This document shows positions 44,401 to 56,363 of a stretch of 64,000 bases of DNA, in pieces. Source of the DNA: Macrotis lagotis (Eukaryota; Chordata; Mammalia; Peramelemorphia; Peramelidae). Made by a program: the position numbers and the translations under genes. The notes under the pieces are model-generated. The model was not told where the DNA came from, ran no database searches, and saw only the letters and a list, made by a program, of their open reading frames with translations. The stretch covers positions 196,762,714 through 196,826,713 of the forward strand of contig NC_133665.1 of NCBI RefSeq assembly GCF_037893015.1, given 5' to 3'. Each line of letters begins with the position of its first letter. The stretch's first letter is position 1.

Positions 44401-47400
44401 TTCAAATCCTGCCTCAGACACTTAATAATTACCTAGCTGTGTGGCCTTGGGCAAGCCACTTAACCCCATTGCCTTGCAAAAACTAAAAAACAACTAAAAA
44501 AAGATAAAATAATATTAAAAAGTATCTCTTTGTTCATGTATTCTCAGTGTCCATCCCACTGCCTATACTGTTTGGTCCACTTGGAACATTTCACTGTCTA
44601 TAGGGAGTTTCTCTTCAGTCAGACTCTGTGCAGGGCCTCTCTTGTCAGTGGGGGATCACAGTAGCAACCCTGCTGCCCCATTTTAATTTTCGCTTGGTCT
44701 TAATATTCTTGAGTTATTTCTGTTGTGATTTTGGTCCCTGTGTGAGAGTCTCCTTGTCGAGGGGTCCATCTGCTGGACGGTCCACCAGCCTAGAGGCAGT
44801 AAAGGTTCTGAAGATTTGGCAGATGAATTGGGAAGATCTGGAGTTTATGCCCCTAAAGCTTAAAGAGCTAGAATTTATTCCCAATAATGGATTTCATGGA
44901 AAAGTAGAATTTAGTTTATTTTTTTTTTAACTATTTTAAGGGGCAGCTAGGTGGCATAGTGGATAAAGCACTGGCCCTGGAGTCAGGAGTACTTGGGTTC
45001 AAATCTGGTCTCAGACACTTAATAATTACCTAGCTGTGTGGCCTTGGGCAAACCACTTAACCCTGTTTGCCTTGCAAAAACCTAAAAAAAAATTATTTTA
45101 AAAAACCCTCAAAAAATCTATTTCTCCCTCATCCTTACTGGGAAAAAAAAAGCCCAAACCCTTGTAATATCTGGGTAGTCAAGCTTAACACGCTGGGTCT
45201 AAAAATGCCATCCTGGGCAGCATCCTGAGCCTGTTCCTCTGTCAGGAGATGGGCAGGTCCTCTGCCGTTGGGGCTGGTTGCTGCAGGTTTCCCAAGGTTT
45301 CTTGGAGCTGGATCTTTCATCAAGAAAATTGGTTATGAAGGACAGAAAGAGAGAAGAAACAATGGAAAGAGGAAAAAATGACTCAGAAAAGTGACCCTTC
45401 TGGAATACAAGAGGACTCAGAAATTAGTGATGAAGAGAAGCCTGACCCTATATTTCTGGAAATGATAAAATACAGTTTTTCAGAAGATCTGGACCTCAAG
45501 AACAGCTTTCAGAGGCAGCATGGACAGGATACCAAGTTCATCTCTTTGGGGATGTCCCCCAGACTCTACCTGAAGCCTCCCCTCCTCCTCCTCTGCTATT
45601 CCCTTGGGGATCCAGTCAGCTCTCCCAGACTTCATTACATCTTTGTGCAGATGACTCTTAGACTGACCTCGCCAGATGTCCAGGAGACATCTTAAGAAAT
45701 GGACAATAAAAAGAGACATCTTCAGTAGTACAAAAAAGAAGTCATCATTCTCACCCCCCCCCCCCCCAAACCTCTCTCCTTCCTTGTTCTGCTACCTTCC
45801 TTGTTCCTGGAGAGGGTGCCTTTATCTTCCCAGATCCCAGGCTCACAACCTTGGACTGCTTTCTCACTTGCCCATTATTCATGATGGTGCCAGGACCTCC
45901 AAGCCTCCCCCTTCTCTGACACTGCCACCACCGTGCCCTTCACTTCTGGATGATTGCAGAAGCTGGTTGGGGGCCCACCATGTCCCCCCCTGCTCAGTCA
46001 AGCCCAGTGGCTCCCTCTTGCCTCCAGGATTCCAAGCTGGCCTTTCCTCCCTTTCCAATCTTCCTGCATCTTACTCTCCAGACCCTCCCTCAGCCCTCTA
46101 AAGACGTTCTCTCTGGCTATCCCTCCTTATCTCCTTTACCTTTCACTCTTAGTGCGCAATCACCTGCCTCCCCTGAGCTGGAGACACCAACATGCATGTT
46201 GTTGTTTGCATGTCACCAGAACATAGAATGCTGGTATACAGTCGGCGCTTAATGCTTATTAACTGACTGGCTCAATCATGTCTCTTTGGTGGGCATGCTG
46301 TCATTTCTAACCATCGTCTATTTTTCTTTGTCCATTTGTTTACGAAGAGCTTCCTGACTCGGCTTTCCTTTCAATAGGCTGATGCAAGTCGGTGAAGAGT
46401 TCTGTGGCAGCAAGTCTGAAGTTCTGCAGGAATCCATCCGAAAGCAGAGCATCAACTACTTCAAGAATTACCACAGGTGAGTGAGCGCTCTCGGTGCAGG
46501 TGAGTCTCCCAGTGTGGCTGGCAGAGTTGTCACGGTATGAGTGGACCCATCGTGCATCTGACACATCCCTAACTTGACTGGATCTGTTTCTGTGATCCCA
46601 GAATTTCTTTTCCTCTGTGTTGTTGGTGAGGCCTGGGCTCCAGTGGACAGGAAGCTGGCCTGGCCAGCCCAAGGTGGCCATTTCCACCCAGCTCTTCACA
46701 AGAGGCCCCAAGTGGCTCAGCCTTTCACCCAACGTAGAAGGGTTCCTGGGGCAGTGGGTGGGGGGGCTTGCGGGAAGACCATTGTGGAGGGCAATGGAAG
46801 GGCTCGGGGCTCTCTGAAGGGGGTGGGGCACTCTCACATGTGCCCTAGAGCATGGACTGGGCTTGCTCTTGTTCGCTTCTCAACAGCCTTAGTCTCTCTT
46901 CTGGGTTTAGACTCCTGACACCTCTTAGGCCTTCTCTCAAGGAGTTAGCAGGGTGGGCTTTGGGATGAACCTTCTCAATCCAAAGTGGGCATTGGATTGG
47001 CCCCTGGGCTCCTTGTATCCCCAGAGGATCCTCTCAACTTGGGAGACACTGTCTGCAGTCAGCATGGTCCTCCTGAACGTCTTCCTCTGGACAGACTTGA
47101 CCTGACTTTTGAGCTGTGGACCTAAGGGCCAGTTTCCTCCCTGCCCCTGGTGTGGGTGCCTGGGAGTCCGATGCTCTCAGCACCACTAGCAGGGACTGGT
47201 GAGCAATCTGTCCAAAGCAGGCCACAAGACATGGATCCTGTCCAGGAGGTGGCATCGCTCCTGGGGAGAAATCTCTGCATTGTGGTCCGGTAATCCCTGG
47301 GCAGCTGCCCTCTTAGGGGATCATCTGGATCGACATGTTTGCAGGTGTCTTGATGGTCTTATGCCTGGAACCTGAGTGCAGCACTGATGGCCTTTGTGTG

Positions 47401-50400
47401 TCTCATAGGGTCCGCTTGTCCACTCTGAGTGTTTGCTTCTGGGCACTCGCCAGGTTGTCATCCTCAGAGGTGGCCCCCAAGACAAGGGAAGGAGAAGGAA
47501 TTTGCATTTCTGCATTTCTTTATTTGTTGCACTTGATAGTATTTTATTTTTCTAATTACATGTAAATATAGTTTTCAACATTCATTTTTGTAAAATTTTT
47601 TCCTTTCCCCCTCCCCAAGATAGCAGGTCATTTGATATAGGTTATACATGCCCGATATTTCCAGATTAGGCTTGTTATGAAAGAAGAATCAGAACAGAAG
47701 GAAAAACCTCAAGAAACAAAAAGACTACCCAAAAGTGCCCTAGTCTGCTTTGCTCTGCATTCAGACTCCAGTTTTTTCTCTGGATGTGGATGACAATTTC
47801 CATCACAACCCTTCTAGAATTGGCTTTGATCTTGTGGTGTTGAGAAGAGCCAAGTCCATCCTAATTGATTGTCACCCAGTGTTGCTGGGAAAGTGCACAG
47901 TGTTTTCCTGGTTCTGCTCCAGATGTTCCTGCATCTGTTCCTGTAAATTTTCCAGATTTTTCTGAAATCTGCCAGCTCATGGCTTTTTCCTTTCTTGGGA
48001 GGGGGAGCTCTGTCTCTTTTTTTTTAGAATGTTGTATTTTTTCAATTACATGCAAAGATAGTTTTCATCACTCATCTTTTGGCAAGCTTTTGAGTGCCAC
48101 ATTTTTCTACCTCCCTCCCTCCTTGCTCCGCCATCACACTGAGTAATCTGATGTAGGTTATACATGAATGATCTTGTTTAAGATATTCCATGTTGATCAT
48201 GTTGTGAAAGAAAAATCAGGGGAAAAGGGGAAAAATAAGAAAAGGAAAAAAAGCATAAAACAACTTTTTAAAAATGAAAATAGTGTGCTTTTAGTCTGCC
48301 TTCAGAATCCAGTTTTTTCTTTAGATGTGGACTGCTCCATTATATTCATGTCCCACATTTTGTTCAGCCATTGCTCAATTGATGGGCACCCCCTCAATTT
48401 CCAATCGTTTGCTACTACAAAGAGAACTGCTATAAATATTTATAGCAAATAGGCCATTTTTGTTAGTTCAACCTACTCATAAGCAGTTGACATTTTTCTA
48501 GCTGTTTAGCTCTGACTTTAGTTGTGTGGAGTCTTTTGTAATTGTGTTCATATAGTTCCTAGGTTTGTCTTGGCAGGTAGTCTCCCAAATATTTTATACT
48601 GTTTATAGTTATTTTACATGGAATTCCTCTTTCTACCTCTTCTTGCTGGTCTTTGTTGGTAAGATATTAAGTGATTTAGGTGGGCTTCCTCTGTATCCTG
48701 CAATTTTGCCATAGTGGTTGATTATTCCAAGAAGGTTTTTAGTTGCCTTCCTAGGGTTCTCTCAGTATACCATCCTCTCCACAAAGAGTGAGAGTTTTGT
48801 TTCCTCCTTGCACACTCGAATCCCTTCAGTTTCATTTTCTTATCTCTCCAGTGGACATTTCTAGAACAATATTGACTAATAATGGGCATCCTTGTTTCAA
48901 CCCTGATCTTACCGAGCAGGTTTCTGGCTCATCACCATTACCTGTAATGCTTGATGCTGGTTTTGGATAGCTGTTGCTTATCCATCTATTCCTAATAGAA
49001 ATGAGTCCTGTATCGAATACTCATGTAATTGGTTAGGTTGTTGGTTTTTTTTTTTGACATGGTCAATTCTGCTGATAGTTTTCCTAATATTGAACCCACT
49101 CAGCAGTTCTAGGATAAGTCCTTCCTGATCATATTCTTGGGATAAATTTGTGTTCTCTTGGCTTAGACTTTATTTAGTTTTTGCCTCCGTATTCATTAGG
49201 GAAATTGGCCTCCAATTTTCTTTCTGTTTTGGCTCATCCTGGTTTAGGTGTCCTGGGCACTGAGCTAGGAGATTTACAAATGCTTTTCTTATTGATGGTC
49301 CCCCATTTTATACTTGGGGAAACTGAGGGACTTGTTGAGAGTCCTGCAGCTAGGAAGTGGCTGGGTTTGAACTCAGGCCCAGTGCTCTGTGCACTGTGGC
49401 TGGGATTTGAAGAAAAGATCTGTACTGTGGTGTGGGCAAGACTTTGGGCCTTTAGAACCTGAGGGATGGTGGCCCCTAGCCCAGGGACATTTGACATGGC
49501 CCCAGGTCTTCCAGCCCCCATCCTCCTCCAGGCACACTCTTCTCTAGTGGACTTGCTGTCCCCTAGAACCCTCAGATCTTTTTCAGGTGACCTGTTACCT
49601 CACCACCTTGTCTTTCTCGCCTTGGCCTTGTGCTCTCCACCACACATTGATTTTTTTCTTAATAGATCTGCTCCAGGATTCAAGCTTGTGTGGTTCCTAT
49701 ATTGGTAGAAGCATTGAACAAACATAGGAATTAATTAATTGATAAAAGCAGGGCCAGACCTGATCCCTGGACTCCACTGGAGACCTCCTGCTTCATTGAT
49801 GTGGAACCATCTGGAAATAGACTTCTTGGGTCCTCAGCTATTCAATCAGTTGTTCAGTTGTGACTGGCTCCCCGTGACCCCAGTTAGGGTTTTCTTGACA
49901 GAGATAGCTATTTCTTTCTCCAGCTTCTTTTACTGATGGAGAAACTGAGGTGGGGATGAACTCTGACTCTAAATTCAGTCTGGTTAATTTTTATGGCCAT
50001 TGAGGCCAGGGTGGGTCGTCCTTCCATAGAGAATTGGTTGAATTGTTTTCTAGCTCTGTGACCTCGGACCAGACTTGGTTGTCCTAAGGATGACATGCTT
50101 AGACTTTTCCCTTCCCTCCCTTTCCTAAAATTGGAACCCATGGGCATTCCTCCCCTGAGAGGAATGGGAGCTCAGTTCTAGATCAGGGGTCAGTCACCGG
50201 GCTCCTAAGCCTGGATGTGGCCGAGCCAGCTGGAGCCGAGGGACGGAAGGAAGTGCGAATCCTGTACCTGCCCTCACCAGAGTCCCCCTTCTTTGCCCCC
50301 CCTCCTTCTTGGTCCGTGGGACCCTCTGAATTCTCTGGAGGCAGTGGCTGGCTGGCCATGCCTGGCCTTCTTCTCATCCTCACTGTGGCAGCCAGTTTTT

Positions 50401-53400
50401 CCTTCTTTTTTTGCTGTTTCTGTGCTGTCGGCCTCCTCCCCTTGACCTTTTGTCATGCTCTTAACCTGCCCTGGGAGCTTGGCTGTGGCACGTGCATGAC
50501 AGGTCACTGTGGGTGATGGTGGTAGGGACAAGTTTGCCTCCCCAACTCAGCCCCACCCTTGGGAGATTTCTCCTTCCAGAGTCATCCTGGGCCTCTTGCC
50601 CGTGCTGGTCCTCCAGAAGCCTCCCTGAGTTGGGACCTCTCTGCTCTCTTTCCTGGGCTTGTGCTGGGGAGGGAGGGTGGCGAATGGGGGGGTGCTGGTG
50701 GGCCTGGGGAAGCCACTTCTGCCAGGGTCTTCTTAGAGAAGCAGCTGAAGGGTCAGCACCCTTGACTGTTTCTCAAAGGCATTGTCTTCCCCTGGACTCT
50801 CCTTCTCTGAGATGCCCCCTGCCCAGTTTCCCACCCCCAAGGAGGGGCTTTCCCGGGTCCTCGCTGAGACTCGGCTGAGACGCTGCTGCTTTGGTGGTCT
50901 GTCCCGTCCTTCCCTGGAAGCCTGGCTGGTGGGGGGTGGGGGTGGACAGCCTATGACTTCTCAGCCTGGAAGCCCCCGAGGCCCCTGGGGGTCAGCACTC
51001 CCTTGGGGGGGAGAGGACGCATCAGTGGGCCCACCATGCATTAGGGGCTGACTGCCAGGTTCTGTTGTTTAGAACTCGACTTGACGAGCTGAGAATGTTC
51101 CTGGAGAATGAGACCTGGGAGCTGTGCCCCGTGAAGTCGAGCTTCAGCATCCTGCAGCTTCACGTGAGTGTGTCCTGGAGACCTGGGACCAGGGAAGGGT
51201 GGGCTTGGCATGGCCCGGGGCCAGGCTCCCTGTCCAGTGGAGCTCCCTGTAGGGTATTGGGCTGGGAGGCAGGGTTGTCCCAGGAGTCCCAGGACCCACA
51301 CCTTGGTTCCCTTTGAAGCCCAGCTCTGGGGGGGGGGGCTCCCTTCCCCCATTCTTATCTGCCTCAGGGCAGGCAGGGCAGCATCACCTGGCACAGGCAG
51401 GGCAGGGGGTACGGTTAGTGTTGCCCAAAGGTAAGGTACAGATAGAACCTGGCTGTGCTGGTCCCGAGCCCGAAGACACATCTTCTGCTGGGGTCTGAAG
51501 AGAGATAGGTCTGGCCCTTCCTGGGGGGACGTGAATGCCTCAGCGGGTCTTTGAAGGATTGTGCCATAGGGACAGGTGGTGCCTGGGGAGATCCCTCACT
51601 GTGTGGGGTGGGGGTAGTCTGCTTGGTGCCTGGGGGCCTCCTCTAGCAGGGTGGGGATTTCTGCACCCCTGGGCATTTTTACAAAGAGGAATCACCTTGG
51701 GAGAACCACAGAGGAAGAAAATGGTCTGTGAGAGGCTGATGATGGTCCTGCCTTGTCAGGGACCCAGAGCCAGGTTCTGTATCTCACCTCTTTTCTCCTG
51801 CCACTGCCCCCAGACCTGGGTCCTGGTCACTTGTGGCTGCTCCCCCAGAGCATGAGTGGGGAGCCCCCATGGGACCTGAAGGGACCTCCCAGGGGAGTTT
51901 CAGAGGTGGTCTGGGGCAGGCCTCAGGGGAGCCTGGCTGGCCCATGATGGAGACTTTAGGAAACACCAGTGCTCTCTTGGTGAACTGATGAATCCAAGGG
52001 AGGGATCGAGGCTTTAGGAGATGCCAAAATTGGAGGGGCTCATCAGGTGGGGCAGGAGCCACCTGGGGGGCATGCTCCCAGAGTTAACTGAGTCACAAAC
52101 TCCTGTTTTGACATCTGAAAGGGCTGCACAGGCTCTGGTTCTGTTCTAGACTCAGGTTAGGCCCTGGGCCATTGATCCTGTCCTCAGGCTGCTCCCATCT
52201 AAGGGGGGAGAGACCAGGGGAGCCGTCAGAGAGCGTTGGTCAGTGAGTAGTGCATCCTGGATGGATCCAACCCTGTGTCCATTTGCAGGAATTTAAATTC
52301 ATGGAGCAGTCACGGTCCCCGTCGGTGTCCCCCAGCAAACAGCCAGCCACCGCGGCCGCTGCGGCCACCACCTTGTTTGAGCAGTACAGCAGTGGGGGGA
52401 ACCCCTTTGAGATTCAGGCCAACAGCAAAGATGAGGAGTCTGAGGATGTCCTGGCTTCCAACGGGGTGTGTGTGGGGTGTGTGTGGGTGCTGGCTGGGGG
52501 GGGCCTCTGGCAGGAGAATATGGGTGATGCCACAGGTCACTCCGGGGTTGCCCCCCCCCCCCAGACCTGCAGCACAGGTGCCAGGGCAGCCTCCAGAGGG
52601 CAGGGTCGGCTGCAGGCTTGGTCTCTGCCCTTGTCCAGTGGAAAGGCCTGGAAAATTCTTGGGCCACTCCTCAGTGGGTTGGTCTTGACCTTCATGTATT
52701 TATATTTGACTCTGCAGGCACATGGCCTGCACCTTCTCTCTTTCCCTCCTTCCCTCTCTCTTTGACTTCCTTCCTCCCTCCCTCTGTCCTTTGTTTCCAC
52801 CCTCCATCTCTCTACCCCCCCACCCTCCCTCCCCCGGTCCCTCCCTCCCTTGCTCTTTCCGGTGAGCTCTGACCCAGCAGGGGTCCCTGGGCTGGCAGGG
52901 GTCCCCAGAACCTGGCCTCTCCTTGTCTTTTGGGGTGGGAAGGGGTGAGGTGGCAGAGCGGCAGGGCATTGCCCAGGCCTGCCCTCAGTCTGCATGCTCT
53001 CTGCACCCTCAGTATGAGTCTGATGAGCCCGAGAAGAGCGCCTACCAGGATTATGACAGCGACAGTGACGTCCCGGAGGAGCTGAAGCGAGATTATGTGG
53101 ATGAGCAGACTGGGGACATCCCTGTGAAGAGGTGACTGGCAGGGAGCTGGGTGCGAATCCAGTCACAGACACAGCTCTGGCTCTGTGACCAGGGGTGCGA
53201 GGGTCCAGTGGTCAGACCTGGCTCTCTGTAGCTCAGATGGTCCTCTCCCTCCTCTTCTTCTCCCTTCCTTGCTCCTCCTTCCTTCCTGTCTTTTCCTTCT
53301 CCTGTCTGCTCTCGTTCTCACCCTCTGCCTTCTCTCTCTTCTCATCTCAGCGTCTCCCGAGAAACACTAAGGAGCCGGAAGAAATCGGATTATAGTCTGA

Positions 53401-56323
53401 ATAAAGTCAACGCCCCCATCCTGACCAATACTACCTTGAACGTCATTCGGCTGGTTGGTGAGTCAGGGGTCCTGGCCTCCTGTCCTTTTGTTGTGGGCCA
53501 GTGGTACTGTGAACTGGGCCCATGGGCATGTCCTGTTGGCCTCCCGCCAGCCACAGCCCCCTTTATAGTGAGATCATTGGACTTGGCGAGAGCCAGGTCT
53601 TGTGGCACAGGTCGAAGGTCTCAACTGCAGACGTCCGCAGGCAGATGAGAGCACAGATCCCAGAATGTGGCTCCCATGAGGATGGCCTCCTGTGAGCCAG
53701 GGTCAGTCTGCCGACAGTGAGCTTCTTGGGGGAAGGTGTGGGTGACTGGCCGGGCTGCTGGGGAGCGGTCACTGCAGTGATCATTCATCACAGTGCAGCG
53801 TTCTTGTCTCATCCCTAGTGGGGTAGCACGTGGCTGCCCCAACCTTGGTCTCACCTGCGAGTGGAGATTTCAGGGCCAGACTCCTTGTCCTGGCTGGGCC
53901 TCCGTGGGCCCCATCGGTGGCATCCAGGCTCCTAGAGGGTGGCTGCTGGGGCTCGCGGCTGCATGGGCTGTTGCAACTGGGCCCTTCTCCCCTGGTTGGT
54001 GACAGTCCTCCTCCTCTTGTTTCCTTTCTGTTTTTGTCTCCCAGGTTTATTGGTTGATTGATTGAGATTGATTAATTTTATGCTTCCCAAGCCAAAGAGG
54101 AGGGTGTGGCCCATCATCTTCGTCTCCCTTCTCTCACCTGCTCCTTCCTGCTGTCCCCTCACAGCCACGGTTCTTGAGCATTGTTGGCTGCCACCGTGCT
54201 GTGGGTGGTCCTTGTCCACATCCCCTTGACTTTTCTCTCCCTGGGTCCCCAGTTTCTGTTTGTGCATCATAGTGTCTTGTGGCCTTTCCATCCTGCGACC
54301 TGGGCTATCCTCCTGGGGACTGGCTTTTCTTTCCTGCTTGATCCCCTGTCCCTGAGGCAGATTGACTTCCCCTGCTCTCAGCAAATAGCCCAGAGATAGT
54401 CCAGTTAGAGGACTGGGCTCTGCCAAAGATCATGAGGCCAGCCTGGTCCCTGGGCCAGGAATCAGGAAAGGGAGGCTGCTTGCCAGGGCTTGGGCTGCCC
54501 GCCTTGGGAAGAGTGGTACAGACTTGGACAGGCCTTTCAGAATGCAGAATTGGGGAAAGAACATTAGAGTGGGGCTTTTGAGGTGCTTCTTACCTCCTTG
54601 GATGGTGGGAATGCTTCTCTCCTCTAAGTCCTCTCTCCTTCCTGTCCTTATGGTCATTCCTTGACCCTCAATGGGGTTTGCTCTGTTGCTGGCCTCAATG
54701 GTTTCTAGTGCGCTATTTGGGAAACTCCCCATGCCCACTTTCCAGTGAGTGCAGAGGATTGTCTCCCCCAGCCCTTGAAGTGGCCTGTATTGGGGGAGAT
54801 TGAAGGGGACAAAGGCTAGCCCTTGGTGGGCAGGCACATACCCCTAGGTACATTATCCTCATAGTGGCCTATTTCAAATTAAACTCGCACAAGGTCAGCG
54901 CAAAAGGTCTCTTTTCCTGTGTAGACCCTAAGGAGAGCACAGCCTTAGCTCACCCCTTTCTCTGATGCCGCCTTGGTGTCATCAGCAGCAAAGGAGAGCT
55001 CTGGGAGTCTACTTGGCTCCAGAGGAGGGTAGGGCCAGAGGGCCAGTCCTGAAGTGACATCCCTGCCCCTCAGAAGGCCAGATTCTTCTATGTCCTCAGT
55101 GGGTGGACCCAGGGAGTCTGGGATCCCCTTCCAGGTTAGCTTGGGAGCTGGACACAGGAAAGGCAGGATCCCCTGCACACTTGGGGGGCTCTCCCTGTGA
55201 AGTAGGGAATTGGGGGGCTCAGGTCAAGTCAATGGCATTTATTTACTTTTATTTTTTATAAAAATGAAATATATTTGAAAATTTATTTGAGAAAAAAAAT
55301 CTGTTTTTTTAATGAATAGAAATCTCTTTTCTTTCCCTGCCTCATCCCTTTCCCTACCCGCTAACAAAAACCAAAACCCAAATCCTTGAACCAAACAGAC
55401 AGTGTTGAACAAGACATGTTCCCTCTTTGGCCATGTACTTTCTGCACCCTGAGGCCCCTCTGACAGGAGGTGGGCAGTTGGGAACTGTGTCCTGAGGCTA
55501 TTGGAATGGTACCAGTCATTGCCCAGACCTTCAAGTCCTTGTGGAAAGCCCTCGCCAGGCTGCATGCCTTTCACTCTTTATAAAAGTCCACCAGATAGTT
55601 TGACCATCTCTTCAGGGTTTGGGTGTCCCTTTTGTGTCCAGCTCTCTTCTCATCACAGAGAGAGCTGCTGTCCGCAGGCCTCTGTTGCCTCATCTTTACA
55701 ACGGGGCGTTGTGAGGCCGGCTCACGGTATTGTTAGGGCCTTAGCTGAGGGTGTGCCAGCTATTTCCTGTGGGGAGGCCCCTCCAGCTCGCACTTAGAGG
55801 TCTCCTCCTGTCACAGCTTCAACCTGGTTCTTGCTCCGTCCTGGGTCCTTAGACCTGGGCGTGGGGATCTTCTCCTCAGATGGTTGTCCATGCCTTCTGG
55901 GAGAGTGGATGGGGCCTGAATGGGAAGATGGCGACCGCTGGTTCCTCCTTAGTCAGATCTGTGTGTTGGGACCTGGGGCCCTTGACCACCCCTGGCCTTC
56001 CTTGCAGGGAAATACATGCAGATGATGAGTATGCTGAAGCCCATTGCCTTCGACGTGGTTCACTTTCTGTCTCAGCTGTTTGACTATTACCTCTATGCCA
56101 TCTATACCTTCTTTGGTCGCAATGACTCGGTGAGTCGTACAGGGATGGGCAGGTGACACCCTGGGGGTATGGCGCCCAGCCAGACCTGCTTGTGGGGGGA
56201 GGGGACAGATACATACTCCAGGGCCTCCCCGGTGAATGGGAGTCTGGGGACCCTTATAAGGGAGGTTGGGAGAATGCCCCTGTGCTGTATCACTTCTTTC
56301 CTGTGATGCAGTCTGGGCCCCAC

Positions 56324-56363
<40 letters not shown>

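Larger units (their letters stand above)
43444..46377 (+). other. VPS50: VPS50 intron 15
   Basis: 2.9 kb. Two plus-strand SINEs (44342-44500, 44940-45091), a marsupial repeat piece (45120-45255) related to 55310-55485, an orphan 105-codon frame (45378-45695), and an L2-like end (about 45890-46275, with gtcggcgcttaatgcttat). Confidence 0.7.
46477..51072 (+). other. VPS50: VPS50 intron 16
   Basis: 4.6 kb. Two adjacent antisense L1 fragments (47525-47990, 48015-49245), a MIR remnant near 49315-49400 and an antisense RTE-tailed SINE (49845-49960). 46500-47520 and 49970-51070 show no recognised element. Confidence 0.7.

Noticed and set aside
44342..45091. tRNA-like promoter boxes
   Set aside because: Box-B-like gttcaaatc belongs to the SINE heads; no cloverleaf or anticodon arm supports a tRNA gene.
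52537..53172. 211-codon minus-strand frame opposite VPS50 exon 19
   Set aside because: Low-complexity (purine-rich tract complement) and antisense to a conserved exon.
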